Notes: generated by a model from the letters alone, not told the origin. Shown: positions 1 to 9,221, counted from the first letter of the stretch. The stretch is 22,928 bases of DNA from Promethearchaeota archaeon (GCA_030615145.1 JAUWZT010000018.1:1-22928), one strand, 5' to 3'. Numbers and translations: made by a program.

Positions 1-977
1 TTCAATTTGACTTTTTTTTCTTTTTGTTCTTGTTGTTCTTGCTTTTTTTTAAATCTTTTAATTTGGTTGTTAATTGTGATTTCTTCCTTTTTCTTTAATT
101 CCTCATCGCTCAATACGATAGCTTTAAGTTCATCCTCGCTCATTGGTTTTAAAATATCTGTAACACTAAAACCGTTGTTTTTCTCTGTGATTTCTCTGAA
201 TTTTGTTTTCATTTCTTTCATCACTAAAAGTTTAGCTGATGATCCTTGGCTTTGTATCAATGACGGTAATTGGGATCTTTTAATTCTTTCGATACCAGGT
301 CCAGAAATTCTTTGGGCTGTACGTACTGGCGGTCCGTAAGATATAGGATTAACCGGCATATTTTGCATGGTTAAGCTGAGATTTTTTAAATATAGCTCTA
401 TATTTTTTAAAGTCTCGTTGCTCTCTTTCATCATTGAAATTACAGATTGATCAGCAGAAACATTCTCAATACTATTTTTTTCGTAAATTATCGTTCTTTC
501 TTCTTTATTTTGGTTGTAATCCGTCTTAATTGATTGTACTACTCTTTCTTGAGTGATTTTTCTTTTTTGACCTTTACCTAAACTTAAATCTATAAATTGA
601 AAACCATCGTAGCAATCGTCGTTAATTCCAATGTCTAATATGTTAAATTTCTCTGAAAATATATACTCGATTCGGTGCCCAGAATATAGATATATCGTTA
701 ATTTTAAAACTTTAATCTGGATATCTGTATAACCCTGAATTTCATCTAATTCAATTGTAAAACAAAGAAGTTCGTTTGAGTGATAAATTTTTTTTATTGA
801 AACCAGCGATGGTGATTGCTTGTAATAAATCTCTTGTGTAACAATCTTAGATATTTCAAACTGGAAATTCAATCGTTTAATCTTATCTGGAAGAAATTGA
901 ACTTGTTCTTCATCGTTTTTTTTAAATTCTAAAAACAATTTCCTTTGATCGTCCAAAAAAACTTGGAACAATTCCAT
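1..977 (-). CDS. Hypothetical protein, C-terminus cut by window edge
   Basis: An open minus-strand frame runs from an ATG at 977-975 to the window edge with no stop (325 codons visible); I translated it by hand because it has no stop inside the window. The first ~170 residues alternate hydrophobic and charged stretches, suggesting a mixed alpha/beta or beta-rich domain. The middle has a proline/glycine-rich stretch (PPVRTAQRISGPG). The last ~100 visible residues are helical and highly charged, ending in a Lys/Gln/Glu-rich run that looks like a coiled coil. I see no signal peptide, membrane segment or catalytic motif, and I do not recognise the family. It is codirectional with the gene at 1144-1529 with ~165 bp between them. 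That the frame is coding is inferred from its length without stops in AT-rich DNA and its codon-like composition. Confidence 0.7.
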   Translation of the reverse strand, partial: MELFQVFLDDQRKLFLEFKKNDEEQVQFLPDKIKRLNFQFEISKIVTQEIYYKQSPSLVSIKKIYHSNELLCFTIELDEIQGYTDIQIKVLKLTIYLYSGHRIEYIFSEKFNILDIGINDDCYDGFQFIDLSLGKGQKRKITQERVVQSIKTDYNQNKEERTIIYEKNSIENVSADQSVISMMKESNETLKNIELYLKNLSLTMQNMPVNPISYGPPVRTAQRISGPGIERIKRSQLPSLIQSQGSSAKLLVMKEMKTKFREITEKNNGFSVTDILKPMSEDELKAIVLSDEELKKKEEITINNQIKRFKKKQEQQEQKEKKVKL

Positions 978-1143
978 TTTTGGTTATAACCCTTAGTTTT
1001 TATCGTTAAATTTTTCAATCGATCTACTTATGTCTAAAATTTAATCTATCCTTTAAAATATCGCGACTTCACCAAATTATTGATTTTTAAGGGACTTATT
1101 TATTGAATAGACGGAGATTCCTTGATAAAAAGAAAAAGAAAAA

Positions 1144-1529
1144 TTAATTTAATTTAAGTTTGGAAAAATAATATACTGGCTTTTTAAGTTTTACTTGAAA
1201 ATATTCAATTTCTTCTTTTGATTGATCCCAATATATTTATTGACATCAAGTACTAAAATTGCGTCTTGATCGTGTAGTTTCCTTAGGGCAACCTCTTGGA
1301 GTTTGTCCCATTCTTCCACCGAAAATCTTTCTTTATTTAATAATCCGTCAACCGAACAGATTTCGACAAGTTTTTTATAATTAATTTGTAAAATTGACTC
1401 GATCTTAACAAAATAATCCTTAAATCGCATGGAACCTACTAAAAAGATTTTATTTTCTTTTATTTTTGAAAAATCGTAATCTTGGAACTCATCCAAGAAA
1501 TTCTTATTTAACCGTTCTTCTTTTAGCAT
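1144..1529 (-). pseudogene. Nucleoside 2-deoxyribosyltransferase-like protein, frameshifted near its C-terminus
   Basis: The frame starting at ATG 1529-1527 encodes 112 residues. It carries the N-terminal signature of small nucleoside 2-deoxyribosyltransferase-like/DUF4406-type proteins: a beta strand then GSMRFKDYF (about residues 32-40), and near residues 85-101 LHDQDAILVLDVNKYIG, matching the family's LHK..ADEI.VIN..GYIG segment. After Gly101 (GGG, 1229-1227) the annotated frame goes into a short nonsense tail. Stepping back one base there gives DQSKEEIEYFQVKLKKPVYY and a few more residues to a TAA at 1146-1144. That is the expected family ending, including the Glu of the S.REIEYA motif that serves as nucleophile in true deoxyribosyltransferases. 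The intact protein would be ~127 aa. The shift may be a real one-base deletion, an assembly error in the G run, or a programmed -1 event; no slippery heptamer is evident. Function in nucleotide or NAD-like metabolism is inferred from the fold only. Confidence 0.65.
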
Positions 1530-1600
1530 AATATTTATTTTATTCTAATTCTATTTAATTCTTTTTTAGGGTTAGAATTATTTTTTAGAATTTTTATCAC

Positions 1601-1646
1601 ATGAATATTATTCATTTTTTTACATGTTGTTGAAAGTATAATATAC
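1601..1646. promoter_or_regulatory. Two small palindromes upstream of the type IIG R-M gene
   Basis: Between the divergent genes starting at 1529 (-) and 1699 (+) lie an inverted repeat ATGAAT-ATT-ATTCAT (1601-1615) and an odd palindrome GTATAATATAC (1636-1646). The second is TATA-like and sits ~55 bp before the R-M start. They could be a TATA box and an operator for controlled expression of the R-M gene. In such AT-rich DNA chance palindromes are common, so this is weak. Confidence 0.25.
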
Positions 1647-1698
1647 GTGATTGTAAAATATTTTTCCCAAAAAAATAAACAAGGCTAGGTAAAAGTGC

Positions 1699-4600
1699 AT
1701 GACTACTGCAATAGTTAATTATGAAAATCTCTCTAACGAACAGATTTTAACTAATTTTCAAGATGCAATATTAGAAAAAGTCAAAAGAGATTACAAAGAA
1801 AAAATTAAAAATGGAAAGGCATTGAAATCACATTATTTAAGAGTAGAAAGTGATCCCGAACCATACACTATAAGAAAAATAGAGCCATTGATTAAAAAAT
1901 ATCTTCCTTTTATTGATTTTGAAGCTGAAGTTCATAAAAAAACCAGTTTAGGAAAACTAAAAAAACCAGATGCTTTTATTGAATCAAGGGATTTAAAAGT
2001 CAATAAAAATATATTAATTGAATGGGAACCTTTCAATGAGGATTTGAGGGCAAGGAAAGAACATGGAGTGAACCAAGCTAAAGTTTGGATATCTGATATA
2101 AGCATTGGTCAATATAATGATGCACTAGTTACAAATGGAAGGGATTGGATTCTTATAACAACTCAACAAATGAGAGATGAAATTAGAGTTATTGAACATG
2201 ATCTCACTGTTAAAGACGCATTAAAATTAATGGAAAATATCTATAATGTTAAAAAAGCATTTAAACCGCCTCTTGAAGAGAGTATCGATATTACAGAAAA
2301 ATTTTATAATTGGTATGTAGCTTTAATTCACGGAGGAGAATATATTGATAAAAATAATAAAAGAAGAGTAATTTCTAAGCAGAATTGTTTATTTAATAAT
2401 GTATTAAATGCATCATCGAAAGAAGAAAAGGAAAAATTTATTAGAATTAATTTTACTCGCCTTATTTTTATAAGGATTTTAACGGAATATGGTATAATAA
2501 AGGAGGATATTCTTAATTTTTTAAAAAGTATTAAACCAGAGGATTTTTATAATCGTATTAATCAATTATTTTTTGAAACCTTAAATACACCTCCAAAAGA
2601 GAGAGAGAATATCCCAAAAAAATATAAAGAAATTCCTTTTTTGAATGGAGGTTTATTTAGAAAAAAACCTATTGATTACAAAGGTCTAAAAATTCGCAAG
2701 GAAGCATATGTTGATGCAATAGAATTTCTGAGAACGTTCCATTTTAAAAAAGAATATGAATATAATGAAAATAATTATTATATTGATAATACTATTGATC
2801 CTGAAATTTTAGGGCATATTTTGGAAAAAACAATTGAAGATAGAAAAGAAAGTGGTGTATTTTATACTCCACAAGTAATAACCAAATTTATGGCAAATGA
2901 TATTATAGAAAATTACCTAAAAGAAAAAATTATTGATTTTTTAAAAAAGAAAAATGATACTCAATGGAAGTATATTGACCATTTTAATGATATTTTTAAT
3001 TTCAATAATCTTGTCCTTAAAAAAATTTTTAATGCTATTATTAAAAATATAAAAATATGTGATCCTGCAGTTGGATCCGGTGCATTTCTCTTAAGTTGTG
3101 GAAATAAACTTTTTTATATAAGAAAAAAAATATTAAAAAAATTAGACATAAATGAGACTGATACTAAGATTAAAAAGGAGATTATTCAAGGAAATTTATA
3201 TGGAGTAGATATCAAAGAAGTTGCTGTCGATATTTGTAAATTAAGATTATGGTTATGGATAATTCAAAAAGGAGATGAAGAGCCACTACCAAATATAGAT
3301 TTTAATATAAGAAAAGGAAATTCTTTAATTGGATATACTAATATAGAAACAATTAAAATCGATAAAGAGGATATTAGTTCTTGGCAAACTAAAGCGGATT
3401 TGATAAAAAATTTTTTAAAAAGAGTTTCTTTAATAAAAAATTATTATTCTCTAAAAAGTCCCTCAGAACACAAGATTGTCAAGAATAAAATTGATGAAAT
3501 TACAAATATTTTTAATGGCAATTTAAATAAAGCTATAATTGATGAACTAGAAAAGGAAAAACTTAAAATTAATAAAGCTGAAATTTTAGATCTCAGTGTA
3601 TTTCATTGGATCATGGAATTTTCAGAAGTTTTTGAAAAAAATAACGGATTTGATTTAATTATTGGAAATCCACCATATTTTCGAATTACTTTTGCTCCAA
3701 AGTTAGAACAAAATATTATTGGAAAACTCGGGATTTTAAAAAAATATCATCATGGTCAAGGAGATATCTATTATGATTTTATTGTGCGCAGTTATGAATT
3801 GCTACGACCAGGCGGACACTTAAATTTTATTACTTCACGGTATTGGTTAGAATCAACATATGCAAATTATTTAAAAAAATTTCTTAAGGAACAAGTAAAT
3901 TTAAAAAAAATCATCGATTTTAGAGAGCATCTTATTTTTAAAGGAGTAGATATCAATAACTTAATTCTATCATATACAAAAGAGCGCACTAAAAAGAATA
4001 ATAGTTATTTTACAGTTTTCCTTAGTAGTGAAAATTTTACGTTGAAATCAAAATCTGCTAATTTAGTTGAATATTTAACCGAAATTGGAAAATTTAATAT
4101 TGATAATTGGGAAAAAGATGAAAATTGGGCTTTTGTTCCAAAAGAACAAAAAGAATTATTTATGAAAATAAGAAGAATTAAAACTAAATTAAGGGATGAT
4201 TATAACTGTAATCAATATTCAAATTCATTTAGAAAAAAAAATAAACCAATATTAACATTTGAAGGAACACCAAACAATTTTCCCGAAAAATATTTGAGAA
4301 AATATCGAAAAATGGGTGAAATTAAAAAATTTTCAGTTGATACTATTTATGATAAATATGTTATGGTGATACATAATTTAAGAGAAGCTTGGAATGATAA
4401 AACTTTAAATCGCTACTTAATAAGTAATAATGTTTCTAAAAATGATATTATTGAGATAAAATATGATAGTGGTAAAAATATAGATAAATATGATGAAGTC
4501 ATCTATATTGCTTATCGGATTAATAGATTAACCTATAATTTTATTTATAATAATGATCATACTTGGGTTGATAATACATATTTCATAACTAAAAAAAAAT

Positions 4601-4959
4601 CAACTGCTTTTTCACTAAAATATGTAGTTGCGATACTAAATTCTGAACTAATGAGATATTATATTGATGTTGTAGGAAAAAAAAAAGATTTCGAAATTGA
4701 AATTGGAGCAAATTTTATTAAAAATTTACCATTAATAGTAAAAAGAGCTTCTTTAAATCGAACTGATTTAGATATAATTGAAGAAATTGAAGTAATTATA
4801 TCTAAAATAATAAATTTTGAGAAACAAAATATAGGAATTGATAATTTAATAGAGGATCTCAATAAAAAAGTCTATGAATTATATAGAATTAATAAAAATG
4901 AGCAGGTTTTAATAAAAGCTTACTTAGCCGATACTTCTACTAAATTGTATAAAATTTAA
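1699..4959 (+). CDS. Type IIG restriction-modification enzyme (Eco57I-like, fused nuclease and N6-adenine methyltransferase)
   Basis: This is a single-chain restriction-modification protein of 1086 aa. The N-terminal ~180 residues look like a PD-(D/E)XK-type nuclease: Pro90-Asp91 in KKPDAFIES, then Glu108-Trp-Glu110 in ILIEWEPF. The core is a gamma-class adenine methyltransferase: GVFYTPQVIT before motif I, motif I DPAVGSGAF (455-463, S-adenosylmethionine binding), and motif IV NPPYF (657-661, catalysis). The region after ~residue 720 is the likely target-recognition domain, including a late segment of the type seen in such enzymes (AILNSELMRYYI). The length fits type IIG enzymes, which cut and methylate with one polypeptide, and no separate S or R subunit lies nearby. 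A BREX PglX is an alternative but usually lacks the N-terminal nuclease. The gene is rich in A-runs and followed by a homing endonuclease, consistent with horizontal acquisition. An AGGT at 1687-1690 may serve as a weak ribosome-binding site. Confidence 0.85.
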   Translation: MTTAIVNYENLSNEQILTNFQDAILEKVKRDYKEKIKNGKALKSHYLRVESDPEPYTIRKIEPLIKKYLPFIDFEAEVHKKTSLGKLKKPDAFIESRDLKVNKNILIEWEPFNEDLRARKEHGVNQAKVWISDISIGQYNDALVTNGRDWILITTQQMRDEIRVIEHDLTVKDALKLMENIYNVKKAFKPPLEESIDITEKFYNWYVALIHGGEYIDKNNKRRVISKQNCLFNNVLNASSKEEKEKFIRINFTRLIFIRILTEYGIIKEDILNFLKSIKPEDFYNRINQLFFETLNTPPKERENIPKKYKEIPFLNGGLFRKKPIDYKGLKIRKEAYVDAIEFLRTFHFKKEYEYNENNYYIDNTIDPEILGHILEKTIEDRKESGVFYTPQVITKFMANDIIENYLKEKIIDFLKKKNDTQWKYIDHFNDIFNFNNLVLKKIFNAIIKNIKICDPAVGSGAFLLSCGNKLFYIRKKILKKLDINETDTKIKKEIIQGNLYGVDIKEVAVDICKLRLWLWIIQKGDEEPLPNIDFNIRKGNSLIGYTNIETIKIDKEDISSWQTKADLIKNFLKRVSLIKNYYSLKSPSEHKIVKNKIDEITNIFNGNLNKAIIDELEKEKLKINKAEILDLSVFHWIMEFSEVFEKNNGFDLIIGNPPYFRITFAPKLEQNIIGKLGILKKYHHGQGDIYYDFIVRSYELLRPGGHLNFITSRYWLESTYANYLKKFLKEQVNLKKIIDFREHLIFKGVDINNLILSYTKERTKKNNSYFTVFLSSENFTLKSKSANLVEYLTEIGKFNIDNWEKDENWAFVPKEQKELFMKIRRIKTKLRDDYNCNQYSNSFRKKNKPILTFEGTPNNFPEKYLRKYRKMGEIKKFSVDTIYDKYVMVIHNLREAWNDKTLNRYLISNNVSKNDIIEIKYDSGKNIDKYDEVIYIAYRINRLTYNFIYNNDHTWVDNTYFITKKKSTAFSLKYVVAILNSELMRYYIDVVGKKKDFEIEIGANFIKNLPLIVKRASLNRTDLDIIEEIEVIISKIINFEKQNIGIDNLIEDLNKKVYELYRINKNEQVLIKAYLADTSTKLYKI

Positions 4960-5256
4960 AAAATTATTTCTAAATGTTGATTTTTATACTTTATCTATAG
5001 AAACTTCATCTAATTAACGATTTGAATAAATAAAAGCTCTAGGTTTTACTAATTTTATGAGCTCTACTTTTTTAAAAGTTAAAAATCTTAGTTTTTTGAT
5101 AATATGAACGAAAATAATTATTCAAATCAATTTTAATGACTAAATTTTTCGCTAATGAAAAACTCATTAACTTCCATTAGATAAGGAGTTGGATTTTGCA
5201 TTATTATTGGTTTGAAGATTATTAGTTAGAATTTAAAAAATAGAAAGAAAGGTGGA

Positions 5257-6459
5257 ATGAATAACCAAACTTACAATATCTTTATGTTAATTAAAGATTT
5301 AAAAAGAGAAATAAAAAAGATTCTTCATATTAAGGTATTATCTGATGAAAATTTAAGTCTGATTTTAGGACAGGCAAAGTCACATATTGAAACATTAAAA
5401 AATTCTTCAAGAAAAAGTATTTCATATCAAATAGCGGAGAAATTCATAGAAAGCTACAAAAAAAATTTGAAAAATCAATTTAGAGATAAAAATAAGGACG
5501 CTATTAAATTTATAATCAAATATCAAGATTCTAACCAATTAAAATGGAGTAATTCAGAAAATTTAATTATGAATTTTCATCCTGATCTCAAATTTAATTA
5601 CTTTAAGAATATTGATACAAAAAAAAAAGCTTATTGGCTTGGTTGGATATTCGCTGAAGGATATTTATGCAAAGACAAAACGAATAATATTGTTAAATTT
5701 GGAGTAGAAATTAGCAATAAAGACATTATTTTAATCAAAAGGTTCACTGCAGATATTGGATATAACCTAAAGCATAAACATATAAGAAAAAAAAGTAATA
5801 CAATTATGATATATACATCTAGTAGAGTATTTGTTAAGAATTTAATCGATCGGTTTACTATAGATCTTAATAAAGAAATTGAAGAGATTATAGGAAAAAA
5901 GAAATCAAAAAATATTGAATTACCTGAATTTGGGGAACGAAAACTTGATTTAGCGTTTCTACTTGGGTTTTACGATGGAGATGGGATTCAAGGAGAGACA
6001 GCTATCATATCTGGCAGCAAAATATTTTTAAAACAGATTAAGAAGAGATATAGCATTATCCATAAAATCAGATTTACAAAGTCAGAATCCTCTTTTGAGG
6101 GTAGAATAATTAAGGGTTCTGCATGGCGTATGAGCTTAGGTGCGGAAATTTTTAACGAAATGATGGGCAACTTTGAAAATAGTCTGCCGAGAAAGAGAAA
6201 AGTTTTCAAAACAAAAGAAGAGAAGGTTATGATATTAGCTAAATATGCTAATAAACGAAAAAAGTTTCGATTTACTAAAGAACAACTTGAAGAACTCGTT
6301 TGGAAAATGCCATTAAAGGATATTGCAATTAAACATAAAAAATTATACGATGTATCAATATCTACTACTTTAGTAAGTCAATATTGTAAAAAATGGAATA
6401 CAAATAAACCTAATCGCGGTTATTGGAAGCCTAGGAGACAAATAGAAATATCTGATTAG
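5257..6459 (+). CDS. LAGLIDADG-family homing endonuclease
   Basis: This 400-residue protein carries two LAGLIDADG-type motifs: YWLGWIFAEGY (about 126-136) and LAFLLGFYDGDG (232-243). In this family the acidic residues (Glu134 and Asp242 here) coordinate the metal ions that cut both DNA strands, so one chain has both half-sites. The N-terminal ~120 residues are helical and Lys-rich. The C-terminal ~80 residues contain LEELVWKMPLKDIA, then SQYCKKWNTNKPNRGYW, a familiar helix-turn-helix tail ending in a GYW signature found on mobile-element and endonuclease proteins. It has its own start and a credible ribosome-binding site (AAAGGTGGA just before the ATG) and no intein splice residues, so it appears free-standing. 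It lies immediately 5' of a methyltransferase remnant, suggesting that it moved into or replaced part of that gene. Both motif acids are intact, so activity is possible. Confidence 0.88.
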   Translation: MNNQTYNIFMLIKDLKREIKKILHIKVLSDENLSLILGQAKSHIETLKNSSRKSISYQIAEKFIESYKKNLKNQFRDKNKDAIKFIIKYQDSNQLKWSNSENLIMNFHPDLKFNYFKNIDTKKKAYWLGWIFAEGYLCKDKTNNIVKFGVEISNKDIILIKRFTADIGYNLKHKHIRKKSNTIMIYTSSRVFVKNLIDRFTIDLNKEIEEIIGKKKSKNIELPEFGERKLDLAFLLGFYDGDGIQGETAIISGSKIFLKQIKKRYSIIHKIRFTKSESSFEGRIIKGSAWRMSLGAEIFNEMMGNFENSLPRKRKVFKTKEEKVMILAKYANKRKKFRFTKEQLEELVWKMPLKDIAIKHKKLYDVSISTTLVSQYCKKWNTNKPNRGYWKPRRQIEISD

Positions 6460-6684
6460 ATCGAAAGAATATTTAGGTTATCCTACTCAAAAACCCGAAG
6501 AATTACTCGAAAGCATAATTTTAACATCTTAAATGAAGGAGATATCGTTGCCGATTTTTCCTATGGTTCTGGAACAACGATAGCTATAGCTAAAAAGTTA
6601 AACAGAAAATGGATTGGAGTCGATAATAATGCAAAAGCCATCGAATTGTGTAAAAAAAGACTAGATTTTAACTTAAACGCGTAA
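6446..6684 (+). pseudogene. 3' remnant of a beta-class DNA methyltransferase (N4/N6 type), frameshifted
   Basis: Right after the homing endonuclease, and overlapping its last codons, a different frame reads KEYLGYPTQKPEELLESIIL and stops at TAA 6530-6532. Re-reading one base (TTA from 6529) continues as NEGDIVADFSYGSGTTIAIA, then RKWIGVDNNAKAIELCKKRL and a few residues, to TAA 6682-6684. This is the classic C-terminal half of PF01555-type methyltransferases: the PTQKP segment followed by motif I (normally DPF.GSGTT; here DFSYGSGTT) and the acidic end of strand 2. In beta-class enzymes the DPPY catalytic half precedes this, and nothing like it is present upstream. The gene is therefore truncated at the 5' side, where the endonuclease sits, and shifted inside. 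It is a decayed methyltransferase without catalytic capacity. Confidence 0.75.
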
Positions 6685-6729
6685 ATACAAATGTTTTTAT
6701 TCAATTTTAGTCATCTTAACATAAATTTT

Positions 6730-8019
6730 TCAAAAAGATTCTGCTCCTAAAGATAAATAGGCAAACCTAGCAACTGCAGCTAAAATTTGGCTATAGAAGA
6801 TTAACATCAAAATCCCTATTATTAGGAAAGAACAAAAAGTTATAAGAACAAAATAATCTAATTTTTTAATTTTTTTAGAAGCTCTCTTATAATGTTTAAT
6901 TTTTTCGTACCTATAATAAAGAACAATTGAAGAAATTGCAATTGAAATGATTGAATTAAGGTAAATTAGGGATTTTACTATAGAAAAACCGTACTTCCAT
7001 ACAATTATTCCATTTCTATTTACCTCTAAAATTATTCCGTTATAAGCACTACTAATTAAGATATTTCCATTATCTAATAAATCTGCTTCGTAAGGAATAA
7101 TTAAATCTTGAGCAAAACTCCACACAATTTGTTTACTGTCTTTATTAACCTCTATAATTCTACTGTTACTACTATCTGTAATTAATATATTTCCATTATC
7201 CAGCTCGTCAGCGTCTCTCGGCCAATTTAATCTTTGGTCTAACTTCCACACTACTTCTTTTGTTGTATAATTAATTTCAATAATTCGATCGTTTCCAGAA
7301 TCAGAGATAATTATATTTCCACTATCTAAATAATCGGGATTATGTTGTCTAAATAAGAGAGTGTGGTTTTCGTAATCACCATACCACCAGATTATATTAT
7401 CTGAATTATTTGGGTCGTTAAAATCTGCAGTGTAATTAACCTCTATTATCAAATCAAAATTTCTTATAGAAATTAAACATGAATTCCAGGTACTATATTG
7501 TTTAAAATCCACATCGTTAAGATGGGACCAGTCATAAGTTAAAGGATTATTATTATAATGATCGGGGCCCCATTCAGGATTAACTTTAGTCCAATTTATT
7601 TGTGCGAGCTCCCAACTCCAAATTATACTCTTATTAGGGTAATTCACTTCTATTACTCTATTATAACCTGTATCGGCAATTAATAAATGCCCGTTAGGCA
7701 ATTCTAAAACCTCGTGAGGATATGCCAATCCCCTTAATTCCCAGATTATATTTCCCTCGGGATCGACTTCGTATACTTTATGGGCAGGATTATTCGGTTC
7801 TACTGGATTTAGATCATCAATTCTATTTAAGTGATTCAACATTTCAGAAAAAGAAGCAGATACTATTAATGTATTTCCATTAGACTTTCGGTCAGCATCG
7901 TGAGGGACATCAATCAATTCAAGGTTATTAAATACAAAAAACATTATAATATTTGAAGATAACAATAAGATTATAAAAAATAGAAGAACTCTGTACCTTA
8001 ATCTTAATTTTCTTAACAT
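6730..8019 (-). CDS. Membrane-anchored beta-propeller protein (arylsulfotransferase/NHL-like)
   Basis: This protein has 429 aa. A basic N-terminus and one hydrophobic helix (about residues 10-32) act as a signal anchor. Then come about six repeats of a ~45-residue unit of the form NGN-ILI-D---NR-IIEVN---K-IIW-(F/W/Y), for example NGNILITDSSNSRIIEV and SGNIIISDSGNDRIIEI, which build a six-bladed propeller of the arylsulfotransferase (ASST)/NHL type. Two further membrane helices close the chain (about 348-370 and 388-410), so the propeller should lie outside the cell, tethered at both ends. The catalytic histidines of bacterial ASST cannot be placed with confidence, so an enzymatic role is not claimed; ligand or protein binding at the surface is equally likely. 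It is divergent from the KARI-like gene with only a short shared promoter between them. Confidence 0.75.
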   Translation of the reverse strand: MLRKLRLRYRVLLFFIILLLSSNIIMFFVFNNLELIDVPHDADRKSNGNTLIVSASFSEMLNHLNRIDDLNPVEPNNPAHKVYEVDPEGNIIWELRGLAYPHEVLELPNGHLLIADTGYNRVIEVNYPNKSIIWSWELAQINWTKVNPEWGPDHYNNNPLTYDWSHLNDVDFKQYSTWNSCLISIRNFDLIIEVNYTADFNDPNNSDNIIWWYGDYENHTLLFRQHNPDYLDSGNIIISDSGNDRIIEINYTTKEVVWKLDQRLNWPRDADELDNGNILITDSSNSRIIEVNKDSKQIVWSFAQDLIIPYEADLLDNGNILISSAYNGIILEVNRNGIIVWKYGFSIVKSLIYLNSIISIAISSIVLYYRYEKIKHYKRASKKIKKLDYFVLITFCSFLIIGILMLIFYSQILAAVARFAYLSLGAESF

Positions 8020-8035
8020 AAATTAGATTTTGCTT

Positions 8036-8071
8036 TTATTATTTAAATAAGTTTCGCGTAGTTTTATAAAT
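8036..8071. promoter_or_regulatory. Shared divergent promoter (TATA-like)
   Basis: Only ~50-110 bp separate the divergent genes at 8019 (-) and 8074/8128 (+). ATTATTTAAATAA (8038-8050) is nearly symmetrical and can act as a TATA box both ways. It lies ~25 bp before the minus-strand ATG, suggesting a leaderless or short-leader transcript, and ~27 bp before an in-frame ATG at 8074. A second TATA-like stretch, TTTTATAAAT, lies at 8062-8071 and would suit a start near 8100. Confidence 0.4.
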
Positions 8072-8127
8072 GAATGAAGAATTATAAAAAATATTTGATA
8101 ATGCAAAAAAAAAAAGAGAATTTGAAA

Positions 8128-9213
8128 ATGACTGAAACAAACATATATTTCGAAAATAATGCCAATCTAGAAAAGATAAAAGATAAGAAAATTGCAATAA
8201 TAGGGTATGGAAATCAAGGAAGGGCTCAAGCACTTAACCTAAGAGACAGTGGTCTAGATGTGATAATTGGTAATAAAGAAGATACTTACAAAGAAAAGGC
8301 CATGAAAGATGGTTTTAAAATATTCAACATCTCTGAGGCTGTAAAGCGCGCAGATATTGTCTTTCTACTAACTCCAGACGAGACCATGCCCGAAATGTTT
8401 GAAAAAGAAATTGTGCCAAATCTTAAGGATGGAGCTTGTATAAATTTTGCAAGCGGATATAACATTGCTTTCAATCTCATAAATCCTCCAGATAACATTG
8501 ATGTAATAATGATCGCTCCGCGCATGATAGGTGTTGGTGTCAGAGAAAATTACCTTAATGGAGAAGGTTTTTACAGTTTTATTGGAGTACATCAAGAAGT
8601 AACCGGAAATGCTAAACAAATATTATTAGCACTTGCAAAAGCACTAGGAACTCTTAAAAAAGGGGGTGTTGAAATATCAATGAAACAAGAAGCTATATTA
8701 GATTTGTTCAATGAACAGGCGTTTGGTCCTGCATTTGGAAGAGTTCTTTTAACATGCATTAAAGTCTTAATTAAAAATGGTCTTCCTCCTGAGGCAGTTC
8801 TTATTGAAATGTACATGAGTAATGAAATGTCATATACTTATCAAAAAATGGCTCAAATAGGTCTCGTGAAGCAAACAAATTTCCATTCTCATACTTCTCA
8901 ATATGGAGCAATGTCAAGAGGAGTTAGATATAGAAATCTGCCTTTGGAAGAGAAAATGCAAAGGTCTTATGATGAGATAGTGTCTGGAAAATTTGCAAAA
9001 GAATGGTCTGGAAAAGTCTCAAAACTTAAATTCAAAATTATAAAATATTTTGCCATGAAACAAGAAATAAACAAGATTGAACAAGAAGTCCGCAAAAATT
9101 TAAAATTGAAAGATTTTGATGTATACTCCGCCCCTGAGAATATTGAAGAACTCTTAAAAAAACCTGAGGTCAAAAACGAGTTAAAAAACATCATGGATTC
9201 TTTTGAATTTTAG
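8128..9213 (+). CDS. Ketol-acid reductoisomerase-like NADP-dependent enzyme (divergent paralogue)
   Basis: The N-terminal Rossmann domain (KKIAIIGYGNQGRAQALNL) and the order of later blocks follow ketol-acid reductoisomerase (KARI, IlvC), which makes dihydroxy-acids for valine, leucine and isoleucine. The metal-binding block DLFNEQ is kept, as is a C-terminal serine block SHTSQYG. Other catalytic sites deviate. The usual APKGPG segment is APRMIGVG, replacing the catalytic lysine by arginine. The segment that normally holds two glutamates four residues apart reads LIEMYMSNEMSY, with a spacing of six. No ilvB, ilvN or ilvD gene is nearby. It may therefore reduce another substrate, or be a KARI subtype. 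I chose ATG 8128 (MTETNIYFENNANLEK) because family homology begins there; in-frame ATGs at 8074 and 8101 would add a basic extension. A small hairpin and 45 bp separate it from the next gene. Confidence 0.75.
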   Translation: MTETNIYFENNANLEKIKDKKIAIIGYGNQGRAQALNLRDSGLDVIIGNKEDTYKEKAMKDGFKIFNISEAVKRADIVFLLTPDETMPEMFEKEIVPNLKDGACINFASGYNIAFNLINPPDNIDVIMIAPRMIGVGVRENYLNGEGFYSFIGVHQEVTGNAKQILLALAKALGTLKKGGVEISMKQEAILDLFNEQAFGPAFGRVLLTCIKVLIKNGLPPEAVLIEMYMSNEMSYTYQKMAQIGLVKQTNFHSHTSQYGAMSRGVRYRNLPLEEKMQRSYDEIVSGKFAKEWSGKVSKLKFKIIKYFAMKQEINKIEQEVRKNLKLKDFDVYSAPENIEELLKKPEVKNELKNIMDSFEF

Positions 9214-9221
9214 CATTTATT

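Noticed and set aside
7..339. 110-codon plus-strand frame at the left edge
   Set aside because: It is the antisense shadow of the long minus-strand gene at 1-977; its Phe/Ser/Leu-rich composition is the complement of Lys/Glu-rich coding sequence.
5257..6459. Intein hosting the LAGLIDADG domain
   Set aside because: The gene has its own ATG and ribosome-binding site, no splice-site Cys/Ser or His-Asn, and no host protein in frame on the 5' side.
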